64,000 bases of DNA from Setoptus koraiensis (GCA_048013815.1 CM106585.1:23684001-23748000); one strand, 5' to 3'; counted from the first letter of the stretch, positions 1-11,205 are shown. Notes: generated by a model from the letters alone, not told the origin. Made by a program: numbers and translations.

Positions 1-11
1 GTCGTCTATAG

Positions 12-1205
12 GAAACAATTCTTCCAGTGTTGGTGATAGCATGCAACAGAATATCTGTAAAACGTAGTCTGGATCAACTGATTGCTTTTAGGTCTTCAAA
101 AGATACCCATCCGATAATTGTCAGCCAGGATTGTGGCCATAACGAAACTCGCGAAGCCATTAATTCGTATGGAGATCAATTGCAACTAATAGAACACAAC
201 AATTCAAGTGAAGTAAATCTACCCTTCAAATTGAAGAAGTTCGTTGGTTATTACAAGATAGCCAGACATTATTCATGGGCGTTGAATTACGTGTTCAACA
301 GACTCAACTATGATGCTGTCATCATAATAGAAGATGATCTGGACATATCGCCAGATCTACTGGACTACTTTCGCGCTCTTTATCCAATTCTAAAGGCCGA
401 CGAAACTTTGTATTGTATATCGGCTTGGAATGATAATGGTAAAGGTAAATTCATTGACGAAACCAAAACAGGTGAGTTTATCGACGACCGCAAGATGATT
501 GATTCTAAACCGACCGTTGTTATATAACCTTTTTACTCATTCTATTTATCTCAATTCATTTGTCTTCGAACAAAAAAAAAAACAAATGAACAAACAAAAG
601 ACCTTCTATATAGAACAGACTTCTTTCCGGGGTTGGGCTGGATGCTAACAAATAAAACTTATCAAGAATTCTCAAATAGATGGCCCTCCACATTTTGGGA
701 TGATTGGATGAGGCACCCTGATCAGAGACGGAATCGTGCTTGCATACGACCTGAAGTGCCCAGAACTAAGACATTCGGCAAGATTGGTGTGAGCAATGGA
801 CAATATTACGAGGACCATCTCAAGTATTTCTCATTGAACGATCAATATGTGCAATTTACGAAGTTAAACCTGACTTATTTGCTAAAAGAGAATTACGATA
901 GAAAATTCCTGCATGATGTTTATTCCAGTGAAACAATCACTGTGTCTGAGCTACTGGCCTCGCACCCAGACAATGCGACAACATCAATTAACAGACAAAA
1001 GATTCCTATTTTGCCAAAAAGAATAGACTACAGTAATACAAGCGAATTTAAAACGATTGCCAAGAAACTTGGACTAATGCCCGACATCAAGGCTGGCGTT
1101 GCCAGAACAGCTTATTTTGGTATAGTGACAATATTTTTCAAAAATCAGCGCATTTTTATCGCCCCACCAAGAAATTGGACTCACTACGATGAGAATGCCT
1201 CTTGA
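12..1205 (+). CDS. Mgat1: Alpha-1,3-mannosyl-glycoprotein 2-beta-N-acetylglucosaminyltransferase (GnT-I), 5' partial
   Basis: This is the Golgi GT13 enzyme that adds the first GlcNAc to Man5GlcNAc2 and so opens complex and hybrid N-glycan synthesis. Two exons are visible. The first is 12-471, preceded by a TATAG acceptor that is also an in-frame stop if read through. The second is 619-1205. The intron 472-618 starts GTGAGT and ends ACAG, and the join restores the Asp of the family string DFFPGLGW. The visible 348 residues match the catalytic domain closely: VLVIACNR at the start, SQDCGHNET, GYYKIARHY, the metal/UDP motif IIEDDLD, SAWNDNGK, then FWDDWMRHPDQRRNRACIRPE, which carries the catalytic Asp region, and the C-terminal IAPPRNW. 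About 100 N-terminal residues (membrane anchor and stem) lie outside the window. It converges with the P450 at 1534-3234. Identification is secure from motif order. Confidence 0.96.
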
Positions 1206-1533
1206 ATCAAGAATCTTGATATTAGCCAACATCAAATCATAAACGGATTGCCATATCGCACTAGTGAACAACATATCATCAAACAAAACTCAGAAAGAGA
1301 CTAGGGCTTTCATATTACTATTTTCTTATTTAAAAGAACCTAAGATACAGCCGAAGAGGGCGATGTGACAAATAGTAATCTTTGTATGAATATATATATT
1401 TTTTAAGCGAATTAAAGTTCAATACTGATGAGTATTCTAAATGTCACTTTTTAGGCATTGTGGTTGCTCATTGAAGCATCGCGTGAAACAAGATTGAGAT
1501 TTGATTGAGCATCACCTCATCTCGATGTCTGCG
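1206..1533. other. Intergenic gap between convergent Mgat1 and P450 genes
   Basis: This holds the two facing 3' ends. An ATTAAA-type element near 1411 suits the Mgat1 transcript. No canonical AATAAA was seen for the P450 on the minus strand. Nothing else recognisable. Confidence 0.6.
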
Positions 1534-3234
1534 CTAGCGCTTGTGAACCATAACTTGAAGATTTTTGTATCGCATCAAGAAAACGGTAAATGATGGCTTC
1601 GGAGGAAAGCTTGTTCCAGCCATTGGACTAAACTCATAGTCTACCAATATTCTGGCCAAAGCCAATTTGGTCTCGGTCAAACTGAATCGGGCACCTATGC
1701 AATGTCTTGGTCCCTGACCAAATGGAGTATAACTGCCTGGATAGATTTTGTCTCTGTTCTCTGGAAAGAAGCGACTTGGATCGAACTTGCTGGGATTTGG
1801 CCAATATTCTGGATTGTTGTGTATAGCATAGTAGTCCAAGAAGGCAACAGTTCCCTTTGGTACGGTAATGTTGTATTTTTCTATGTGATAATCTTCGCTG
1901 ACCTCTCTATCCAGGAACACAACCGGTGATAGTAGACGCAATGTTTCACAAAGCACTGAATCAAGATAAGTGGCCGAAGTGATTTTTTCATAATCAAATG
2001 ATTTATCCTCTTTCTGTACAATACTGGCAAGTTCTTCATATAATTTCGACTGAATATCTTTATGGAAAGCAAGTGCATAAACGCAATGGGACAACAATGA
2101 AGCTGTTGTGTCGTAGCCTACTGCTAATAGAAACATGGCATTGGCAATAATTTCAATTTCTGTCAGTGCGATATTCTTATTGTTGATGACATTGTGCGGA
2201 TTACTACTTTTTAATGACTCTTCAACTTCTTTTGACATGGCATCGTGTTGCGTCTCCATTATTTTCTTAGTTAGGCCAACGTGATGATTCTCCATTTCGT
2301 CCATATCGGTTACCTCCATTTTGTCATTCAATCTGGCATCAATTAAAAGTTGAAGAAAATCGTCCACTTTCTTGCCACTGCGGCGTCTTGCAGCAATAAG
2401 AGCCCTGGATTTGCTAGCCAGACCTTCAAACACACTCAAAGCAGGCATAGAAAAACCAATTGCGTATAGTAGGGAACTTGGTAATGTTTCAAGGATAATG
2501 ACTCTGAACAAATTGGGACTGGCAAATTCCTTCGAGTTCTTAACAAATGCCTCTCTACTTGATTCATCCTGGGTGCCACTGTTACCATCGCTGCAGTTTC
2601 GCTGCAGTTTGATGGCATACAAACAACTGGCTATCACATCCATTGTATACAGACCAAAGGATTCTTTTACGTTGATGGGCTGCTTCTTGCGAGCTTTCTC
2701 CTCAAATATCAATGCCAAATCATCGATACAGCAATTCATCAGTTTTGTCATACGCTTTATCTTGCCACTCGTGAATATCGGCGTTATTATTGAACGCACT
2801 TTCTTCCATTGAGCGTCCTTCATAAAGAATATAAATTTTGATTGATAATTATTTGTAACATTAGGCAGGTGATGATTTGGAAACAAATGGAAGTCTTTGA
2901 CGCAAATCTGACGCAAAACATCCGGATCGGCAATATGCAATCTGGGTTGTGCGCCCAAGTAAGTTCCGTATAGTTTACCGCACTTTTCAACGTTTTGTAA
3001 TTCTATTTGAGGACGATCCATGGTGACTACCTGGTAGAGATTTCCTAAAATGGGCAATGGAAAAGGTGTTTTCAGGCCTATTTTTGACCAATGTCTAAAT
3101 TTGAAAAGATAATAATAACTGCATATTGTTGCGAGTAGGGCAACTATTGAGAAAATCGAAAACCGAGTATCCGTGGCCAGCAGTGAGGCCAAAGGATCGG
3201 CAGAATCATACTGTTGTTTGATGAAGGCGAACAT
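1534..3234 (-). CDS. Cytochrome P450, CYP3-clan-like
   Basis: A membrane-anchored haem monooxygenase of 566 residues in one exon. The frame is open twelve codons further upstream but only from a GTG, so the ATG at 3234 (protein start MFAFIKQQYD) is chosen. A hydrophobic anchor lies at about residues 25-45, followed by a proline-rich hinge (PFPLPILGN). The oxygen-binding I-helix motif VGYDTT is at about 372-377, ExxR (ETLR) at 430-433, the PERF-like FDPSRF at about 485-490, and the haem loop FGQGPRHCIGAR at 505-516 with Cys512 as the thiolate ligand. All key residues are present, so the enzyme should be active. The overall pattern resembles CYP3A/CYP6/CYP9-type arthropod P450s, which oxidise xenobiotics, but the substrate cannot be read from sequence. 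The protein is somewhat longer than usual (about 500) because of an Asn/Glu/Met-rich insertion before the I helix. Absence of introns may reflect an expanded lineage-specific family. Confidence 0.95.
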   Translation of the reverse strand: MFAFIKQQYDSADPLASLLATDTRFSIFSIVALLATICSYYYLFKFRHWSKIGLKTPFPLPILGNLYQVVTMDRPQIELQNVEKCGKLYGTYLGAQPRLHIADPDVLRQICVKDFHLFPNHHLPNVTNNYQSKFIFFMKDAQWKKVRSIITPIFTSGKIKRMTKLMNCCIDDLALIFEEKARKKQPINVKESFGLYTMDVIASCLYAIKLQRNCSDGNSGTQDESSREAFVKNSKEFASPNLFRVIILETLPSSLLYAIGFSMPALSVFEGLASKSRALIAARRRSGKKVDDFLQLLIDARLNDKMEVTDMDEMENHHVGLTKKIMETQHDAMSKEVEESLKSSNPHNVINNKNIALTEIEIIANAMFLLAVGYDTTASLLSHCVYALAFHKDIQSKLYEELASIVQKEDKSFDYEKITSATYLDSVLCETLRLLSPVVFLDREVSEDYHIEKYNITVPKGTVAFLDYYAIHNNPEYWPNPSKFDPSRFFPENRDKIYPGSYTPFGQGPRHCIGARFSLTETKLALARILVDYEFSPMAGTSFPPKPSFTVFLMRYKNLQVMVHKR

Positions 3235-3283
3235 TGTTTTGTGTATATTGCAACTGATACTGGACTGCACTTGTCGACATGAG

Positions 3284-3291
3284 CTTTTATA
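3284..3291 (-). promoter_or_regulatory. TATA box of the P450 gene
   Basis: TATAAAAG on the minus strand lies about 50 bp before the P450 ATG at 3234. It fits a core promoter with a start site near 3260 and a very short 5' leader. Confidence 0.6.
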
Positions 3292-4209
3292 CCCAACTTT
3301 TACCTAGCCTATATAATACAAGTTAGGTACAAGTTAGGTACATAAGCTCACGTTGGCAATCGCATTATTCCATTCTGATGCGAGATAGACGCATTAATGA
3401 AACATCGTTAGTTGTCAAAAGCGATTCAAACAAAAACAACTTTAAGGTACTAGAGGCTCTCAATGGATAGAAGGTAACCAATGCTGCACTCAGACAGTAC
3501 TCGAATTGTATCCAGTAACTGCATAAACTATCGACACGATGAGTTTATGCAGTTTTGTTCGATTAAATCATCATATTGATAAACACAACCAGATGCAACA
3601 AGTATGAATAAGTGTGGTTCATTCAAGATTGTTGTTATTGCTAACTAGTAATCAAGCAAACTTACTTGTATCCTCTATCATTGTTTATGAGATAAGAAGC
3701 GCATTAATATTTTCATGTTTAACTGCGATGTCTTGATATTGTTGGCTCTATCTTAGCAAACCAAACTATCGTTGATAGCAAGTTGGCTGTTGCAATCAGC
3801 AATCGGGGACAAAGTGTACGTGTATTAATACGTCAGTATTATCAGTGTGATCAACGACGAATCGAGAAATGTACATGTAAACATAATTTTCTCTTGTTAA
3901 TCGTTAATTTACAATTATTATGTGAATTCATTGCAATCTTCTTAATAGAGACTAGACAAAGAGAAAAAGTAACTTCTCTTGGGGGCGTTCATCGTGAATT
4001 ATTCCTCGCTAACTGTTTCTAGATTATCGCTGGCCAGTGGTCATAAATGATAGCTATGGGCCCGTCATGCAGCAAAAAGACTACGGTGAATTTTCGCTTC
4101 GCTAAATCGTCTCATGCTCGTTGGAAATTTTGCTTTCATTCGAAAAAAGTCTCTCAGTCAGGCCAGCAAAAAATATACATATATATTGTGTCTAAATAGT
4201 TCAGCAATA
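3292..4209. other. Intergenic region between divergent P450 and serpin genes
   Basis: AT-rich spacer that must hold the upstream control regions of both genes. An 11-bp motif (AAGTTAGGTAC) is repeated twice in tandem near 3321-3342. The open frame continues upstream of the serpin start to an ATG at 4114, but that extension has no conserved content. Nothing else recognisable. Confidence 0.5.
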
Positions 4210-5730
4210 ATGATCATAAACTCAATACTTTCGCCGACCATAGTTTCAGTATTGTTAATATTTTTTGTCAGATTTGTCAGTCTATGCGACAATTGGAACA
4301 TTTTACATCAGCCAGCGAATGATCCAGTGCCAACTCGTGTGGGCCATGCAATCAATAATCTCGGAACTCGAATTTTAAAACATTTTGCTTCAAAGAAGAT
4401 CAACGATGAGGCAAATCTGTTGTTCTCTCCTATTTCGCTCACTACAGCTTTATTTTTAGTTCATTTGGGTACCGAGAAGAACGCTTTAAGTGCAAGGCAA
4501 CTAGGAGAATTATTCAACTTTACTCTCTTCAATTTAGATACAAGCAACGCAAAAAACAAAAATAGCCCGTATCAGGGGCTGTCCTCTTTGTACAGACATT
4601 TAACTGAACCTGATATTTATAATGACTGCGACGACAGTGTTACGTCTGACAAAAAATCATTCAAGTTCATTAGTGCAAATCTGTTGTTGGCCAGCAGTGA
4701 TTGTTGTACTAATGAATTAACTGATGAGTTCGGCCAAGCAATACAAAAATATAACGACCTTATTATTGCGCAATTCAAGTTCAGCATCAGACCTTTTTAT
4801 TCTGATAAAGATATAATAATTAGGAAGACGCAACACGACAACAAAAAATTAATTTCATTCGAAATCAAAGATCAACAACATCTTGAGGAATCCGTCAATG
4901 CATGGGTTAAAAATAGGACAAATAATAAAATCCTCGACGTTCTCAATGAACAACAAATTCTGCCCACGTACTTAACTTTAGTCGGTGGTTATTATTTGTC
5001 CGCAAACTGGACAAATCAATGGTTTCAGAGAAATGACACAGTGCAGGATATTTGGGTCTATGACGACAATCTCAAAGAAAATCAAAATTTGGTCAGATTC
5101 ATGCAGAGCTTTCAAAATGAATTCGATTATTTCAATTCGCAACACTACAGAAGGTGCGCATCATATAATTCCGCTTCAAATTTAACAGTTGCGAACTTCA
5201 AAGCGCTGGAGTTACCTCTTCAAGGTGCTGGACTGCAATATAGTAGTCTGGTCATATTTTTACCTGACAACCACCGATCAGGAGGATTAAATTACCTCAA
5301 AGAAACAATAATGAATTGGCATACGATGAGAGAAATCTATGCCTGTTTAAAGAAGACACGACTTGCGGTAGTGAAATTGCCAAAGTTTACAGTGGAGCAA
5401 AAACTTGATGTTTCAAGTGCACTTAAGAAAATGGGTGTGGGAAAACCTTTTTCCTCTGATTCAGCTGATCTCACAAATATCTTCAAACATGTTCACACGA
5501 AGCCTTTGAAAATAGACAGCATCGAACATAAAATCAAGATAGTAGTTAACGAACAAGGGATTGGATTGGAGGATCCCAAGTATCACCAGATGTTGTCAAC
5601 TGATGATAAATCGGCAGCCAGGTTATATCCAAATAATCCTACTTTCGAGGCAGACCATCCGTTTCTGTTCGTTGTTCGCCACAAGAAAACACAAGCTTCC
5701 CTGTTTATGGGGCAGATCGTTAAATTGTGA
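4210..5730 (+). CDS. Secreted serpin, probably non-inhibitory
   Basis: A serpin-fold protein of 506 residues in one exon. The ATG at 4210 is preferred over the in-frame ATG at 4114 because it places a hydrophobic signal peptide (MIINSILSPTIVSVLLIFFV) at the N-terminus. Family landmarks in order are NLLFSPISLTTAL (helix B), LTLVGGYYLSANW (strand 3A region), LELPLQGAG, VKLPKFTVEQKLDVSSALKK, and the end of the reactive loop plus C-terminus FEADHPFLFVVRHKKTQASL-FMGQIVKL. The protein is about 100 residues longer than a typical serpin owing to inserts around strands 1B and 2A. The hinge before the reactive loop reads NEQGIGLEDPKY rather than the small-residue EEGTEAAAAT type. It carries Glu, Asp and Pro at P11-P9, which should hinder loop insertion. 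I therefore expect a non-inhibitory serpin. The serpin identity is firm and its function is not. Confidence 0.93.
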   Translation: MIINSILSPTIVSVLLIFFVRFVSLCDNWNILHQPANDPVPTRVGHAINNLGTRILKHFASKKINDEANLLFSPISLTTALFLVHLGTEKNALSARQLGELFNFTLFNLDTSNAKNKNSPYQGLSSLYRHLTEPDIYNDCDDSVTSDKKSFKFISANLLLASSDCCTNELTDEFGQAIQKYNDLIIAQFKFSIRPFYSDKDIIIRKTQHDNKKLISFEIKDQQHLEESVNAWVKNRTNNKILDVLNEQQILPTYLTLVGGYYLSANWTNQWFQRNDTVQDIWVYDDNLKENQNLVRFMQSFQNEFDYFNSQHYRRCASYNSASNLTVANFKALELPLQGAGLQYSSLVIFLPDNHRSGGLNYLKETIMNWHTMREIYACLKKTRLAVVKLPKFTVEQKLDVSSALKKMGVGKPFSSDSADLTNIFKHVHTKPLKIDSIEHKIKIVVNEQGIGLEDPKYHQMLSTDDKSAARLYPNNPTFEADHPFLFVVRHKKTQASLFMGQIVKL

Positions 5731-5813
5731 CCGATAGAAACAATCATCTGTTAACATTATGAAAAATCATAAAAAATGGGTTGAAATCGTTGTTATGGAT
5801 AAAGCTTTCTGCT

Positions 5814-5819
5814 AATAAA
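5814..5819 (+). promoter_or_regulatory. Polyadenylation signal of the serpin gene
   Basis: AATAAA located 84 bp after the serpin stop codon. It is the first canonical signal on this strand. Confidence 0.6.
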
Positions 5820-6529
5820 TATCTTTTTAAAATATACAAGTCATCAGATATGAAGAGATGAACTCTTTTCGATGTTTCTCCTCTAGGGTCAGCAATAGAA
5901 ATGTGATTGAACCACGAACAATAACAACAGCAAAAGATTTACAAGTCGGAACTACAGCTTTGTTTATAGTTGAGCGAGACAAGAATTTTTTCCGAATGTT
6001 TTATTATAAAGTGTGGTTGTGTGAAATTATATATTGCGAGCTATAATATATAATATAGTTATAGTGTTCATGTGTGTAATTTATGATAGGATACATCGAC
6101 TTTTACTGTATTTGCGTGTTTGATACTCATTGGCAAGTTATAATTTCAATGACTGTTACACTATTGTTGTTAATGTTGTTACCTGACAATAAATCACTTG
6201 TTGCTTATAACTTACAAGTTATAGGTGACTTTTTTATTTGTCAAAAATACTCACGCACAAATGATTACGACATTCATTTATTAACGAACTATTTTCTACT
6301 ATCTATAAACACTGCCTGTTGCTTGACTTGCTGTTTGTTCTAATCTATACCGAGTAGAGTCAATAGGTCGTCTAGATATTGTGTAAGCATTGTTTGGTCG
6401 ATACTGCATACCGATTGTTTTTTAGCAACGGGGCAAAGTTCAACAATGACTTGTTTTTCCTTCGTTTCTGTCACCGGCACTCGAGATCGCTATGATGGAG
6501 GGCATTGTTTGTTGTTGTACGAGCACCTA
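5820..6529. other. Intergenic region between convergent serpin and glycine-rich peptide genes
   Basis: AT-rich, with no supported coding sequence. Short ORFs near 5858 and 6083 have no recognisable content. TTTATT near 6233 and 6278 would read as AATAAA on the minus strand and could end the glycine-rich peptide transcript, which would give it a 250-300 base 3' UTR. Confidence 0.5.
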
Positions 6530-8707
6530 TCATCTTCTTCTGCCGAAACCGCCATGTCTAATCAAATAACGAGCGTAATTTAAATAGATGGAATATACAG
6601 TAAATAAATGATAAATATACGGGGCTCGACATGGCGACTAAGAAAAAATTTATAACTAATTTAATTGATTGTATCAATCGCAAAAGCCACACTCACCCAA
6701 TGCCGCCGAGACCTCCTAAACCTCCAATCCCGCCACCAAAGCCACCATGCAGACCAGTGTGGAATGGATGTGGTATTGGTGGACCTATAATTGGTTCATG
6801 ATTCACGTTTATTCTTACAGGAACTGTGTACGATTCGATAACAATGAAGTTGTGTTACATAATTATTATTGGACACAAGAATCGGTTAACTGGCATAGTT
6901 CTGATGACTTTGCAACAAAACAAAAGTCCAACTTATGATACTTACTTGGTAAGGGAAGTCTTTTGTGATTGAAATGGATGGAGACAAACGTAATAATGGC
7001 AATATGATCATTATATATTAATGATTTGTCATTATTGTTAGTTTTATTTAGTTACTACATTCAAGGCACAAAGCATGGAAATATTAACTTACGGTATAGG
7101 AGCAAATCCGAGTCCTTTAGTTCATGATGAATTGATTGTTTGTATGGCAAGAATCGCAGCAATGATGTTGTTTTGTTTTTTATTTTACAATTGTGTAAGT
7201 TTTTATTTTGTTCGTTGTTAAGCGACGTTGGCCAAAGTGGTGAAAGTAATAGAAATAGGTTAGCAGTTTATAATTCATCATTATGAATGCTTGTCTCTGG
7301 CTATTCTGTTTCCATGCCTCGACTACTAAGTCCAAGCATGATGATTAACGCTGATATTCCATAGCTATGCATATGTATCATTATATCATATCGTTAAGTT
7401 GAATGATAGTACACATGATAGTGTCATAATTCACTTGTTGTTGTTGTTGCTAAAATAACTGACCAGCGTCGGTCATCACTCTCTCAATGCCAGCGGCTTA
7501 CGTAATCTAACGGATCTGACTAGCGCAACGATTCAACACTTAACAAACGAGAGATATAGTGGACCATGTCCAGTGGAAGTGCTTTGCTAAGCCTCTAGCG
7601 ATGATCACTGAAGCATAACTAAAGCTAGTTTTGTTTTGTTATATGGTGACAGCAAAACTTAAGCTTATTGTTGTTTGAAAGGATAAGGATAAAGGATAGG
7701 AAGTAGCCCTTAGTTCGAATTTGATTGTCTCAGGTGACCATTGATCTGGCCACTGCCTAATACTGAATCGGTGAATGAAGTAATAATGCTGACAGTATCT
7801 AGCTATCTCACAGCATGTTCATGTGATTAAGGAGCATTGGAGATAGCCAATGCTTCAGTATTAAGCTGGATTTCAATATTGTTGGGTTATATCGTTGAGT
7901 CACTTTGTTGAGCTTTATGTGTTAATATATCGAGTCTAAGTAACAACGAAACGCCGGCCAATTGTCATCGGCCATTTGTTTAAATTTTTGCCATTATTAG
8001 TGGCCGACGTCCTAAAGTTTTTGACTAAAAATCGACCGTTTAGTGCCCCATTAAGAAAACGTTGTATGCGATTCAGGCGCCATCTGAGACGAATTTTGCC
8101 AAAATTCGTTATGGCAAAATATAAGACACGAATCAGACATTGGGGCACCCACCATGGTTTTAGTCTTGCGATCAAATCTAAAATAAATTGGCGAGTCTGA
8201 CACAGATTACACGAACTCAACAATGACATAACTGCATTGCCTCTCATGCACATGCCTGAGCATACACATACGCGTCCAGATAATCAAGATTATTATTATT
8301 ATTTTGTTTGTTTGTTTGTTTGTTAATCAAGATTGATTGTCCACAAGCCATGTGCCATTGACATGATGCAAATCCAATCGAGCAGGCGATGATGTTTTCG
8401 TTGATAATGTGATAGATGTGGTAGTGATGGAGGCAACAATTGCAAGCTTCATTCAACAACTAATAACTAAACTATTATATCATCCAATGAAGGACAACAA
8501 ACTCAAATCAGTGTCGCATAATCGCACGATTACAATTACAGTTAACATTATCATTTATATTGACTTACCTGGTGGAGATAGTAGAGCGGCTGCAATAAGT
8601 AGTTTGACGAATTTTTTTGCTAACTCATCATGAGCTCCAGCTTGTACGTGTCTCGTTAGCAAGACCAAACTGATGAGGGCAACAAATACTAGATGTGATG
8701 GTTTCAT
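6530..8707 (-). CDS. Glycine-rich secreted peptide precursor with amidation-type tail
   Basis: I assembled this from three exons: 8707-8569, 6784-6697 and 6557-6530. The introns have GTAAGT and GTGAGT donors and ATAG/TTAG acceptors, and the phases (1, then 2) join exactly into an 84-residue frame. Exon 1 encodes a signal peptide (MKPSHLVFVALISLVLLTRH, cleavage probably after VQA) and the amphipathic stretch DELAKKFVKLLIAAALL. Exon 2 is Pro/His then Gly-rich (PPIPHPFHTG, then FGGGIGGLGGLGGIG). Exon 3 ends HGGFGRRR-stop. Gly followed by three Arg at the end is the classical substrate for carboxypeptidase trimming and C-terminal amidation. The design (signal, short pro-part, Gly-rich core, amidated end) resembles glycine-rich antimicrobial peptides such as spider acanthoscurrins and ctenidins. 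A neuropeptide or cuticular peptide is possible. The structure is inferred from splice signals alone, and the middle intron is long (1.78 kb). Confidence 0.7.
8010..8190. repeat. Imperfect foldback (MITE-like or hairpin) inside the glycine-rich peptide intron
   Basis: A perfect 21-base palindrome at 8089-8109 sits at the centre. GTGCCCCA at 8043-8050 pairs with TGGGGCAC at 8141-8148, and GACTAAAA at 8023-8030 pairs with TTTTAGTC at 8158-8165. Together they make an imperfect foldback of about 150-180 bases. The two overlapping ORFs here (one very basic on the plus strand) follow from the symmetry and are not credible proteins. No flanking target-site duplication was identified. Confidence 0.45.
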
Positions 8708-11197
8708 TTTGTGTGATTTATGTGATATTTGTTTGTTTTGTTGATATACGTTGTTGTTGTGCTTTTTGCACCAAAAGCTTTCACTTTCTCTCGACTAACT
8801 ATATTTCCTTCAACTAATCTTTCTATTTGACTAATCTGATTTAGGCAAACTTTTTTCAACTTGTTGATCTTCATGTGAATTGTCGCGCTTCTTAATTGTT
8901 TGTTTATAGTTTATATATGATGTATTAAATTGACTTCTCTGAGATTAGTTGTTAAATGAATGATGAATGATTTGAGATGGCGAAACAAGCAGACCCACTT
9001 GCAAACATGAACACATTGAATGATCACATTAGTTGGGACACTCAAGCAAAATTGATCACTTATTTGCGAGAGCTATATCTTTTTCTAGTCTTTTCCTCTC
9101 TTTCTCTCGCTTTGGTCATCTGTTGAATGGACGCAGGGATGTAAACTGGTGAATAGTGGACAATATAGGAGGAGTCTCCACAAGACATTTCTTTATGCTC
9201 CATGTTTGTGTGTCTCATGAATGCGAATAGAGATTAGCCGCTTAATAAACTAGTCACTCTCATAATATCTAAGGCACGGTGTGAATTAGTCCTCAGTTCT
9301 AATAAGCCATAAGCTACAAGCACTGAGGTAGTACCGTTGCAGCATCATGGTAACGTTACAGTTAGAGTGATCATGGAGCGTGAAATTGTCTTGTAAAATT
9401 CACGCCAAGCCAGATTTTATGTGTGACAATTGCTCGGCAAGCTAACTGGGGGCAGCTAGCAGTTCATTCGCTAGCATTGGTTGTTGAATGATACAATTCT
9501 CTCGGACAGTTACGCCAGCATAAACACACATACACACACTTACTCACGGGCCATTAACAACTTTCTCCATTCTGTCCGTCCATTTTCTCCGTCTGCTCCA
9601 CACTAACGCAACTGACCAGGCTAACTAGTTATTTTGGTGACTAGTCCACAAAATAAATCGAAAAGATTTTGATAAGTGATACAGCCAGAGAATTTATATT
9701 TATAAAATAAACAACAACAAAAGTTAGATTGTTACATAATTGTTACGTCTGGTTAATTCGCACGCACGCACACACACCTATTGAACTGGCCTCATCAGCA
9801 GATATTTAAATGATAGCTGGAGGATGTTGAATGGACATCAGTGCACAGCAGTAGCGATTCGGCGTTGGTAGTGAGCGGTGACAATTGTGTTAGCCAAAAT
9901 GAATCAGTAGAGAATGGAAATCTTTGATCCGCGGAGATTGCAATAACACATTCATAATGAGTAAACAAACAACAACGACAAAAGAATTCGGTTGAACAAA
10001 CGCTCTTAAATTTAGGCTCAGTTAATCAAATATTATTCTAATTATAACAACGACGCGTGAGAGCTACAGTTGTCGAGAGATCAATGACAAGAGAGACTAA
10101 AATGAGAGTAAATGTCATTGCATTAATTGAACCCAAACACAAAGTATATTGACCCCATTGTCTTAGTCCACTCGTCTAAGCCAACGATATCCTTGCAAGA
10201 GCATTAGAACGAACTGCTGGCTTGCTGTGTCGTGATTGGCATGATGAATCTGAAGCTGTGACACCATTCTCTCTTCTAGCTACAATTGTGTTTCTGGGGA
10301 TCCCGTTACATTTTCTCTATTCTAATAAGGCAAAATTGTACGTGTCCACACTCATTGAGTTTATTGGGGGAGGCTGCTCTGCAACAAAATGAAGTGTCCG
10401 ATTGCCAGTTAACTTTCACTCCGGCGTTGATGCTGGCCGTGGATTGACTTGTCGTCTTATTTTAAATTCATACGCTGCATGTCAATAATGTCTTCGCCAC
10501 ATATAAAGTGACATAATCAAACAAGAGAGAAACAAGAACAACAATGTAAACCGTACCATTCTCTGTTTTTATATAATATCCCCTATGAACTATTTAATGA
10601 TTCACAGTTGTGGTTGGTGTTGTCATTTTATAGTCAAATAGTTAGTCTCAGACAGAAAAAAAGAGAGAGATGATCCCGCTCATCTTGTTGTGTCAACATT
10701 AACATTTGTACTTCTTCTCGGGGTTGCTTTTTTTCGTTCTCTTTCTTTTTACCTATACATCAACTTATGCAAGCAATTGTATATGCGCTTCCTATTTCAT
10801 TAGCAATAGGTGGAAGTATTTAAAAAGACTACCTGTGCAGTTATTGTTGTTGGCGTCGTTACCTTACGTTTTAATCCTTGCAACCCGTTATGACATCTAT
10901 AATCTTTTTCTCTCTTGCCCCCTGTCTTGTAGAGGTAGCAGTAGTTGTTGTAGTTGTATTATTTATCATGATCAAACAACAGACATTGATCCGTTCTTAT
11001 TCGATACAATCTGATCTGATCCGATCCGGTCCGCTGATTTCAAATCGACTCTCTTGGCTGGCTTGATTAGTTCAAGCAACACTGGCACTGGCCCTGATGG
11101 GCAACAAGCATGTCATTAAAAGAGCCGAATAGAGTCATTCAATTGGTCATACGAGCATTGACGCAACAGTATCATCACAACAGTATGAGATTGTAAG
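8708..11197. other. Intergenic region between the two divergent peptide genes
   Basis: About 2.5 kb, AT-rich, and without a supportable ORF on either strand. It must carry the upstream control of both secreted-peptide genes. I saw no repeats of note beyond short AT and CA runs. Confidence 0.5.
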
Positions 11198-11205
11198 TAT
11201 AAAAA
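11198..11205 (+). promoter_or_regulatory. TATA box of the Asp/His-rich peptide gene
   Basis: TATAAAAA followed by a purine-rich stretch, 172 bp before the ATG at 11377. It would give a start site near 11230 and a leader of about 150 bases. Confidence 0.45.

Noticed and set aside
4114-4209. In-frame upstream ATG extending the serpin by 32 residues
   Set aside because: The extension would bury the signal peptide inside the protein. The downstream ATG gives a normal secreted serpin.
7936-8253. Overlapping basic ORFs on both strands
   Set aside because: They coincide with the foldback in the peptide-gene intron, and opposite open frames are expected from the symmetry.
10706-11014. A 102-codon ORF with a hydrophobic N-terminus like a signal peptide
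   Set aside because: It starts only at TTG, has no splice or family support, and the hydrophobicity follows from T-rich DNA.
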